A DNA stretch of 10,920 nucleotides from an uncultured Terriglobus sp. (GTDB lineage: Bacteria > Acidobacteriota > Terriglobia > Terriglobales > Acidobacteriaceae): NCBI GenBank assembly GCA_937871605.1, contig CALMRM010000033.1, positions 1 to 10,920 on the forward strand, read 5' to 3'. Each line of letters opens with the position of its first letter. Positions within the stretch are counted from its first letter, which is position 1. The translations under genes were made by a program, and so were the position numbers. The notes beneath the pieces were generated by a model. It saw nothing but the letters and a program-made list of their open reading frames with translations. It was not told the origin of the DNA and did not search any database. This document shows, one piece after another, positions 1 to 5,848 of the stretch.

Positions 1-701
1 GTGTAGAACTTCCACTGCAGGTCGCCGGTTTCTGGATCGAAGGACTGCAGAAAACCGGGCGAATCGATGTCGTTGCCCACGCCCACCAGCACGTGATTGT
101 GAATCACGATGGGTGCGGACGTGGAGAAATAGCCCTGCTCCAGTTCGGCAATCTTACGGTGCCAGCGCTCCTTGCCGGTCTTCGCGTCCAGGCTCACCAC
201 ATAGTTGTCCGGTGTCTCCATGAACAGGTACCCATTCCACATGCCCATGCCGCGGTTGCCGATGTGGGTACCTCCACGCGTCTTCCAGAAGTAGTGCCAC
301 AGCGGGTGGCCGTCGCGCGCGTCCAGCGCCCACGCGTTGTCGGGCAGCGTCACGTAGATGGTGCCGTTCACCTCCAGCGCCGAGCCCTTGATGACGCCCG
401 CACGAATGTTGAGATTGCCCGGTCCCTCGCCGCCAATCTCAAACGGAACCAGGCCACGCGGAGCACTGCCGCCGCTGGCCTGCGAGGCGTGACCCGCAAC
501 CAGTTGCGACGACCAAGCCATGGACAGGTGGTCCACCGTTTGCCGATTGACCTGCGCCAGCGGGCTGTAGCGCTTGGCCGTGTAGTCGCCGTTGTAGGTG
601 GTCCAGGACGTGTCGAGTGGCTTAGTCAGGTCTGCCGGTGCCAAGCCTTTTTGCTGGGCACTGACTGCTGAAAACCTAAGGATCATTATGAAAAGGCTCA
701 A
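1..701 (-). CDS. Quinoprotein-like beta-propeller dehydrogenase, N-terminal part (runs off the window)
   Basis: The visible 228-233 residues read as the first blades of a PQQ-dependent alcohol dehydrogenase-type eight-bladed propeller: an N-terminal W..YNGDYTAKRYSPL motif, then tryptophan-docking repeats of the ALDA.DG..LW and SLDAKTGKERW kind. It would act in the periplasm and pass electrons to the diheme cytochrome encoded just upstream. The rest of the gene lies beyond position 1. Two positions depart from true PQQ enzymes: the vicinal Cys-Cys before the NRG motif is replaced (GGTHIGNRG, 249-275), and the GGE..VRG stretch is GNDIDSPG (54-77). I recall an acidobacterial family named 'acido-empty-quinoprotein group A', which would fit; I could not look it up. 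The start is uncertain. TTG at 701 gives a short secretion signal ending FSAVSA/QQ; ATG at 686 cuts most of it off. Neither has a good ribosome binding site. Family confidence is high, enzymatic activity uncertain. Confidence 0.85.
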   Translation of the reverse strand, partial: MSLFIMILRFSAVSAQQKGLAPADLTKPLDTSWTTYNGDYTAKRYSPLAQVNRQTVDHLSMAWSSQLVAGHASQASGGSAPRGLVPFEIGGEGPGNLNIRAGVIKGSALEVNGTIYVTLPDNAWALDARDGHPLWHYFWKTRGGTHIGNRGMGMWNGYLFMETPDNYVVSLDAKTGKERWHRKIAELEQGYFSTSAPIVIHNHVLVGVGNDIDSPGFLQSFDPETGDLQWKFY

Positions 702-725
702 GGCTGCGCGCCGTAATCTTAGCTT

Positions 726-925
726 GTCATCCTGAGCGCAGCACGAAGTGCGAAGTCGAAAGCCTGCCCTGAGCCTGCCGAAGGGGACCTGCTTTTCTTC
801 CGGGCTGCACTGCAGCTTCCAGCAAACAGCAGGTCCCCCTTCGGCAGGCTCAGGGCGGGCTTCCACTTCGCTTCGCTCCGGTCGGGATGACAAAGTAAAA
901 GGAGAACGCTCCGGTTGGGATGACA
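726..925. repeat. Large imperfect inverted repeat with a partial third copy
   Basis: Left arm 726-794 and right arm 825-891 are reverse complements over most of their length. Both begin (read outside-in) GTCATCC, continue with a GAAG-rich stretch, and share an inner block, 763-793 against 829-859, that differs by about one extra C. The loop is about 35 bases. A third, partial unit at 907-925 repeats 874-892 directly with one change in 19. The left arm also holds a small hairpin, GCAC-GAA-GTGC (741-751). The element fills the 260-base gap between the cytochrome stop and the quinoprotein start, so a leftward transcript would carry a stable stem between the two cistrons. That could cause attenuation or lower expression of the distal gene (inference). 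There is no transposase and no clear target duplication. A related copy is inside argS at 6811-6850. This accounts for the non-coding stretch 702-961. Confidence 0.9.
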
Positions 926-961
926 GGCGACGGGGAAGGCTCGATAACAAGTTAAGGAGGT

Positions 962-1945
962 TCACTTGAGGGTCACCAGGTAAGCCGTTACATCATGAAT
1001 GTCGCTGTCGGTGTACTGCGGCAGCATGTCGCGGTGTGCCTGCAGCGGGTCGTGCAGAACGACCTCCGGCACGTTGCCACGCCGCTTAAAACTCTGCTCC
1101 GTCCCATCAGGCAGGTGCAGCGAGACCAGGAAGTCGTCAATATGCAGCAGGCCGCCGTTGACCGTTTGGCCCGGAGCGGTCGTAACGGAGACGGTGGTCT
1201 TGTTGCCTGGAGCGTCCAGCGCGGTGCTGCGGCCGCCAGCCAGCCAGCGCGCCTGCAGCGTTTTGGGTTCACTGTACTTGTCCGCAAGGTGCGCGAAGTC
1301 ACCGCTGGTGGCGTGGCAGCTTTCGCAGTGCTGGTCGAAATAGGCCTTGCCGCGATGCGGGTCGCCAACGACAATGTTCAGCGCCTTCAGTTCGCCGGGC
1401 GGCGTGCCCTGGCCCTTGATGGTGCCGATCACCGAGCGCACATAGGCCGCCACGGCCAGGGCGTCCGCGTCGTTTAGCCCGATGTTGGGCATGCCCTGCG
1501 CTTGGCGTGCGCCATGGATGATCGGCGTAATCAACTCGCCGTGCTGGTCGCTAAGCGCCACCTGCGAGCGGAGCAAGTTTGGGCCACCCATGTCGCCACC
1601 GCGCAGATCCTGTCCGTGACAGGCCTGGCAGCTCAGCCCATACAGCGTCTTCCCGCGTTCCACCGCCGCCGGGTCTTCCTGCGTGCGTGCCGCACCGGCG
1701 TTGAACGCGCCAGGCCGCGGCGGCGTGGTCGCGGTGGCTGGTGTGGCCTGCGGCACGGAGGCACCGCCGGGCGATGCCTGCGGTGTGGCAGTCGGCGGCG
1801 TGGGGCGGTTCGGTGGGGTTGCGCCGGTCATGGGTGCCGTCTGCGTGGCCTGGCTGGAGGCAGCAGGCCTGCCACCCAGCAGACAGGCTGCCAGCGCCAC
1901 CGTGGCGCCTACGCCGACGGCCTTGATGCGAAACGAAGCGGACAT
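962..1945 (-). CDS. Diheme c-type cytochrome, probable lipoprotein
   Basis: A 327-residue protein with two heme-c sites, CQACH at residues 106-110 and CESCH at 207-211. Likely axial methionines are M152 (in QGMPNIG) and M307 (in RDMLPQY). It should shuttle electrons in the envelope, most simply from the quinoprotein encoded next. The N-terminus has a hydrophobic stretch ending in a lipobox, LAAC at residues 18-21, followed by a Pro/Thr/Ala-rich linker of about 65 residues before the first heme domain, which suggests a membrane-anchored protein with heme domains on a flexible tether. The reading frame is open upstream to 2068, but ATG at 1945 is preferred because AGGAG lies 10 bases before it and because it places the signal peptide at the true N-terminus. 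It follows the sugar kinase gene by 70 bases on the same strand. The cytochrome assignment is secure; the electron partner is inferred from position. Confidence 0.93.
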   Translation of the reverse strand: MSASFRIKAVGVGATVALAACLLGGRPAASSQATQTAPMTGATPPNRPTPPTATPQASPGGASVPQATPATATTPPRPGAFNAGAARTQEDPAAVERGKTLYGLSCQACHGQDLRGGDMGGPNLLRSQVALSDQHGELITPIIHGARQAQGMPNIGLNDADALAVAAYVRSVIGTIKGQGTPPGELKALNIVVGDPHRGKAYFDQHCESCHATSGDFAHLADKYSEPKTLQARWLAGGRSTALDAPGNKTTVSVTTAPGQTVNGGLLHIDDFLVSLHLPDGTEQSFKRRGNVPEVVLHDPLQAHRDMLPQYTDSDIHDVTAYLVTLK

Positions 1946-2015
1946 GCTGGTCTTTCTCCTGGTGGCACGACGAGCGACTCTAGCGTACAGGGTGCCGCCG
2001 GTGGTTTGCAGCAAC

Positions 2016-2933
2016 TTACGCGTGTTGCCGAGCCCGCCATAGCGCTCCCATGACAGGGTCAACGACACCCGGCACGATTTCCAGTGTGGGCACCTCCTCC
2101 TGAATCCGGCGAATCAGGGCCTCGCGCAGCGGCTGGATGTGCTGCAGAATGCTGCCTGCAAAGGCGATGCTGGGGTGCCACGCCGTACCATCGCGTGCGG
2201 CCATGCGACGGTGCAGCAGCAATGGCAGGTAGCCCAGTTCGCGGCCCTCCTGTTGCAACACCTCCAGCGCCAATGCGTCACCCGCCTGCGCACAGGCAAG
2301 CACCACCGGAGTCAACGCGGAAATCTCGCTCAGCGGGCAAGTGTTGGCATAGCCAACCAGGTCGTTCGACTCGGACAGGTTCCAGTGCGTCACAATGGCG
2401 TCCATCAGTACATTCGGGCGGCGCTCGTCCTGCGCGAGAAAGCAGGCCCGCAACGCTCGCGTGCCAATGTGGTGGCCTGAGCCTTGGTCACTCAGCACGG
2501 GACCGTAGCCGCCGGCGGTCTCCACCGTGCCATCCGCCGAACGCGCCGCCGAATTGGACCCGGTACCCGCAATCGCCAGCATGCCGGGGCTGCCAGGGAA
2601 GGCCGCATCCAGTGCAATGTCCACATCGCCCACAATCGTCAGCATGCCCGCGACAGTGTTTGCATGCTCCACGCGCATCCAGTCCGTCACCAACGGCACG
2701 GAGACACCCGCCGCGCCGATGCACGTGCTCACCACATCGCGCACAGACCGGCTGGAAAGCGTCTCCAGCTCCAGCAACGCGCCGCGCCAGTGCTCGGAGG
2801 CGACCTCCGCTGCGACGCGCATGCGCTTGATACTGCCGCTTTCCACGCGGGCCAGTACCCGCTCTGTGTCGGCCAGGACGTATGTGGTGCGGGTGCCGCC
2901 CGCGTCAAGGGCAAGAAACAGGTCAGAGGCCAT
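2016..2933 (-). CDS. BadF/BadG-type ATPase, N-acetylglucosamine kinase-like
   Basis: A 305-residue sugar kinase of the ASKHA fold. The first phosphate-binding motif is LALDAGGTRTT (residues 8-17), the second is AIAGTGSNS (120-128), and GGYGPVLSDQGSGHHIG (141-157) matches the signature of GlcNAc kinases and BadF/BcrA-type ATPases. An acidic residue for catalysis is expected in VGDVDIALDA (101-110). The likely reaction is ATP-dependent phosphorylation of an amino sugar such as GlcNAc, in the cytosol, in cell-wall recycling or use of scavenged sugar. The substrate cannot be fixed from sequence, and glucosamine or a muramic-acid derivative are alternatives. The frame runs open to 3137 into the preceding gene, but ATG at 2933 is chosen because it starts just before the first beta strand, as in the family; no strong Shine-Dalgarno is visible. 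The membrane-protein gene ends 32 bases upstream, so the two are probably co-transcribed. Confidence 0.88.
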   Translation of the reverse strand: MASDLFLALDAGGTRTTYVLADTERVLARVESGSIKRMRVAAEVASEHWRGALLELETLSSRSVRDVVSTCIGAAGVSVPLVTDWMRVEHANTVAGMLTIVGDVDIALDAAFPGSPGMLAIAGTGSNSAARSADGTVETAGGYGPVLSDQGSGHHIGTRALRACFLAQDERRPNVLMDAIVTHWNLSESNDLVGYANTCPLSEISALTPVVLACAQAGDALALEVLQQEGRELGYLPLLLHRRMAARDGTAWHPSIAFAGSILQHIQPLREALIRRIQEEVPTLEIVPGVVDPVMGALWRARQHA

Positions 2934-2965
2934 CGGTCGAAACAAGTGTACCCGTGACGCCCGGT

Positions 2966-4510
2966 TCAGGGCAGGCGGCACACCTCCACGGCGGAGTTGC
3001 TGTACGGGCACTCGAACGCGGTCTGGCTTGCTGCGGGCAGCACGATCCATCCAGCCCCCAGCGGACGAAGGCGGTGCACGCGCTCCGCATCCGGCAACGT
3101 CGCCAACCCGCGTTGCGCCTCGCTGCCCCGCAGCCATCCGCCGGCTAACTCAGGCACGACGGAGGCCACGCCGCCGTCCTTGGCCGCATCCGGCAGGGCG
3201 CTCCGCAGGGCCAGGGCGCGAAACACCTGTGCATCCTCGCCCGGAGCGCGGGTGTAGTCCGCGTCCAACGCAAAGAGCGCGTCCGGCGGCGTGTGCTCGC
3301 GTATCCAGCCAAAGGCCCGCACGTACCCGTTTCGCGGCGCGCGGCCTGGCAGCTCCATGTGAGGAGAGTGCGCGTACAGCCCGCGCTGCATCAGCAGCAG
3401 ACCGCTACCCGCAAGCACCACGGCTACCCAGAGCAGCGCCGGTCTGCGCGACCGTTCCTCCAGCACCAGCACGCCGCCCAGCACCGGCAGCAAGATGCAG
3501 TACAGCAGGTGCAGCATGCGCAGGGGCTGCAGGCGCGCCAGCAACAGGCTGCGGCTATCGGTGTGGATGAGCCAGCAGCTTGCCGCAACCACCACCAGTG
3601 CGGTCGCCGCCGACGCCAGCAACAGGCCGCGTCCTTCCGCGGACAAGCGGAGACGGTAACGCTGCCGCACCAGCAGCAACAGCAGCGGTGGGGCAAGCGC
3701 GCCCAGCCATTCAAACCAGGCCCATGCACCGGGGAACCAGTACAGCCGCGTGAGTGAGGCGATGCGCGCAGCGGGCAGTTCCGTAGGCCCTGCAACGCGC
3801 AAGACGGCCATGCAAAGCGCCGTCGCCGCCAGGCAGCCAGACACGGCGAGGGCAGGCCGGCGCGATCTGGCAGCCCAAACGGCTGCAAACAGCGGCAGCG
3901 CGCACAGCGCCATGATGGGGTGCACCGCTGCCGCCGCGGCAACACACACCGCGCAACGCCAGGGCCGTCGCTGCAGCAGCAGCGCAAGCGCCAGCAACAG
4001 CAGCGGCGTGGAGAGCGAGCGTGCCGTAAGGTACGGGTCTGCAAGGTACAGCGACGTACCCGCGATCGGCAGGCCGAGTGCTACGGCAAACAGCAGCACC
4101 CCGCCACGCTGCGCCCGCGCATCCACAAATATCTGCCGCGAGAGTGCGTAGGCTGCAGCCACCGTGGCCGCCACGGCCACCACAAAGGTGACCAGCAGCA
4201 CCCACAGCAGCGGCAGGTGCAGCAGCCGTGCCCACGCGGCCAGCAAAGGCACAAACAGGCTTCGACTAGACTGTGCGACGGCGAAAGCCCGCTCTGCTGG
4301 GAACAACTGCGGGTGCAGCTGCAGGGCTGTGGCCGCGGCATAAATACCGCCATCTTCTGCTGCAGGATGGTAGCCCAGCAGCATGAGCGCCAGCGCTGTG
4401 CAGCCAAGCAGAAACGCGAACAGGCGCACGTGGCCGCTCGTACCGGGCCGCTGCTCAGGCCCTGCATCGGTATGCCGGTCCACTTTCGGCAGCGTCAGGA
4501 CAGAGGCCAC
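2966..4510 (-). CDS. Polytopic membrane protein, GT-C glycosyltransferase-like
   Basis: A 514-residue protein with about ten hydrophobic helices between residues 29 and 374 and a soluble C-terminal part of about 140 residues. The first loop has YHPAAEDGGIYAA (47-59), an acidic pair after helix 1 where GT-C transferases carry their catalytic acid; VHPIMAL (196-202) in a later helix also recalls this class. The C-terminal part begins GWIREHTPPDALF and has FRALALRS and KDGG, typical of uncharacterised large membrane proteins in soil bacteria. I do not recognise a named family; polyprenyl-sugar transfer to a wall or envelope glycan is only a guess. The start is GTG at 4510 with GAGGAG 11 bases before it. 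It heads a leftward set with the sugar kinase and is divergent from the transmembrane gene at 4637. Cys and Leu/Ala-rich helices make its other frames look open; those are shadows. Confidence 0.82.
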   Translation of the reverse strand: MASVLTLPKVDRHTDAGPEQRPGTSGHVRLFAFLLGCTALALMLLGYHPAAEDGGIYAAATALQLHPQLFPAERAFAVAQSSRSLFVPLLAAWARLLHLPLLWVLLVTFVVAVAATVAAAYALSRQIFVDARAQRGGVLLFAVALGLPIAGTSLYLADPYLTARSLSTPLLLLALALLLQRRPWRCAVCVAAAAAVHPIMALCALPLFAAVWAARSRRPALAVSGCLAATALCMAVLRVAGPTELPAARIASLTRLYWFPGAWAWFEWLGALAPPLLLLLVRQRYRLRLSAEGRGLLLASAATALVVVAASCWLIHTDSRSLLLARLQPLRMLHLLYCILLPVLGGVLVLEERSRRPALLWVAVVLAGSGLLLMQRGLYAHSPHMELPGRAPRNGYVRAFGWIREHTPPDALFALDADYTRAPGEDAQVFRALALRSALPDAAKDGGVASVVPELAGGWLRGSEAQRGLATLPDAERVHRLRPLGAGWIVLPAASQTAFECPYSNSAVEVCRLP

Positions 4511-4558
4511 AGGCTCGCTTTCTCCTCTTTACCCTACCGGACGCGGTGACGCCCTCCG

Positions 4559-4564
4559 TATAAT
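4559..4564 (+). promoter_or_regulatory. Putative -10 box (TATAAT) in a divergent intergenic region
   Basis: A perfect TATAAT stands in the 126-base gap between the divergent genes starting at 4510 and 4637. A start of transcription near 4571 would leave a 5' leader of about 65 bases before ATG 4637. No good -35 hexamer is seen at the usual distance (the TTTACC at 4528-4533 is 25 bases away), so the promoter is tentative. On the opposite strand the same bases read ATTATA and could also serve the leftward gene. Confidence 0.35.
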
Positions 4565-4636
4565 CGCGTGGATGCTTCTCGTTCGGCCCCACCAGCACGC
4601 AGAGCGAACGCTCACTCACGATTGGGGTACCTACGT

Positions 4637-5680
4637 ATGACGCCGGAACGGCAGAGCGGAGCACGCCGCGCACTGAAACTGCTGCCTGGCTTCGCCATCT
4701 CCGGCTACTTTCTGTGGCGGGTATTGCGCGGCCTGCGGCTGGACCACCTGCGCACCATGCGGCTGGCCGCACCCGGGTGGATTGCCGTCCTGGCACTTTT
4801 CCTGATTGCAGATTATGCCCTGCGCGGCTACCGCTGGTGGACCATGCTGCGTGTCTTCCACGCGCGCTACACCGCGTGTGTGCGGGTCCTGCTCACCAGC
4901 CTGGCCGCCAACAACATCCTGCCCTTCCGCGTGGGCGACTTTATGCGCATCTTCGCGTACGCGGCAGATGTGAACGCGCCCTCTTCGTCCGTGCTGAGCA
5001 CGGTCATTTTGGAGCGGCTGCTCGACGTGTTCACGCTGTTTGGCTTTCTGGTGCTCGGCCTCTCCGGCACCGCGATCCAACTGCCGCCCCTTGCGCTGCA
5101 CGGGCACAGCATCGGCATCCTGCCGCTCGCAAAGGCCATCTTTGTGCTGGCCGCAGCCGGTCTTGGACTGCTGCTGTTTGGCACGGCCTTACTGAACCGT
5201 ATGGTCAATGGCATCGTGCGTCGCTTCGGCACGCACCCGCGCACGCAAAAGGTGGGCGAGTGGGCCAGCCTCCTGTTTGACGCGGTGCTGCACCTCAGCA
5301 TGGCCCAGCGACTATGGCTGCTGGTATTAAGCGCCGGCGTCTGGTTGTGCGAGAGCGTTGTTTTTCTAGCAGCAGCACGCATGATTGGCCTCGTCACCGG
5401 CGACCGTGCACCGTTCCTTGCGGCCTCGCTCGCCAACCTTTCGTTTCTGCTGCCCAGCGCCCCCGGCGGCATCGGCCCGTTTGACGCATCGGCCTCACTG
5501 GCTATGCGCACGGCGGGCGTGGGCGAGGCCGACGCTGGCGTGTACGCCCTGTTCATCCATGTCATTCTGCTGTTCACCATCACAGGTGTCGGCGGCGCGT
5601 GGTTCCTGGTGCACCGTGCGCAACGCAGGCCGCCCATCAAGCCGCTGGGCGAAGACCTGGCCGAGCTGCCGCACGTGTAA
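4637..5680 (+). CDS. Lysylphosphatidylglycerol synthase-type transmembrane (UPF0104-like) protein
   Basis: A 347-residue integral membrane protein that matches the flippase-like transmembrane domain of MprF/LPG synthases, without the cytosolic aminoacyl-transferase domain. Diagnostic motifs are NNILPFRVGDFMRI (residues 92-105), ILERLLDVF (124-132) and LPSAPGGIGPFDA (272-284). About seven to eight hydrophobic helices can be counted. Stand-alone members of this family occur widely, often near glycosyltransferases, and are thought to move or help synthesise lipid-linked envelope components; the substrate here is unknown. The frame opens with GTG at 4568, but ATG 4637 is preferred: it follows GGGG at 4624-4627 and lies downstream of the TATAAT at 4559, whereas a start at 4568 would be leaderless and would add a low-complexity, Arg/Ala-rich leader. 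The gene ends 168 bases before argS and is followed by a fold-back repeat with a T-run. Confidence 0.88.
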   Translation: MTPERQSGARRALKLLPGFAISGYFLWRVLRGLRLDHLRTMRLAAPGWIAVLALFLIADYALRGYRWWTMLRVFHARYTACVRVLLTSLAANNILPFRVGDFMRIFAYAADVNAPSSSVLSTVILERLLDVFTLFGFLVLGLSGTAIQLPPLALHGHSIGILPLAKAIFVLAAAGLGLLLFGTALLNRMVNGIVRRFGTHPRTQKVGEWASLLFDAVLHLSMAQRLWLLVLSAGVWLCESVVFLAAARMIGLVTGDRAPFLAASLANLSFLLPSAPGGIGPFDASASLAMRTAGVGEADAGVYALFIHVILLFTITGVGGAWFLVHRAQRRPPIKPLGEDLAELPHV

Positions 5681-5704
5681 GCCTTGGCTGTACATGCCAC
5701 TTAG

Positions 5705-5816
5705 AAAAGCAGAACGCGAAGAGCGCCAAGGGAGTGCACGCGAAGGACGCTAAGGGATGCGCGCTCATGGCGTCCTTTGCGTGCTTGTGCTTTGCGTCCT
5801 TCGCGTTCTGCTTTTT
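5705..5816. repeat. Fold-back repeat, possible terminator before argS
   Basis: Outer arms AAAAGCAGAACGCGAAG (5705-5721) and its exact reverse complement (5799-5815) give 17 perfect base pairs. Inner arms 5736-5750 and 5770-5784 pair with one mismatch in 15, leaving a loop of about 19 bases. Inside each arm the motif GCGAAGGACGC-type / CTTTGCGTCC-type recurs in a near-tandem way. The right arm ends in five T residues (5812-5816), so the structure could act as an intrinsic terminator for the gene ending at 5680. It could equally be a dispersed repeat that merely sits there. It is unrelated in sequence to the repeat at 726-925. It occupies most of the gap 5681-5848. Confidence 0.85.
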
Positions 5817-5848
5817 GGCGGTGGCCCATGTAGCCTAGACAAGACCGC

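Noticed and set aside
726..925. CRISPR array or insertion sequence
   Set aside because: The repeats are inverted and irregular with no spacers, and there is no transposase frame; a dispersed palindromic repeat fits better.
954..960. Perfect AAGGAGG on the plus strand
   Set aside because: It is followed only by TTG and a stop five codons later; it lies just beyond the cytochrome stop and marks no gene.
995..4549. Long plus-strand open frames opposite the cytochrome, kinase and membrane-protein genes
   Set aside because: They are rich in Arg, Gln, His and Pro with no domain motifs, as expected for shadows of GC-rich genes; the minus-strand frames carry clear motifs.
4568..4636. Upstream GTG start for the transmembrane gene
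   Set aside because: It would begin at or before the likely transcription start and adds a leader of low-complexity residues not typical of the family.
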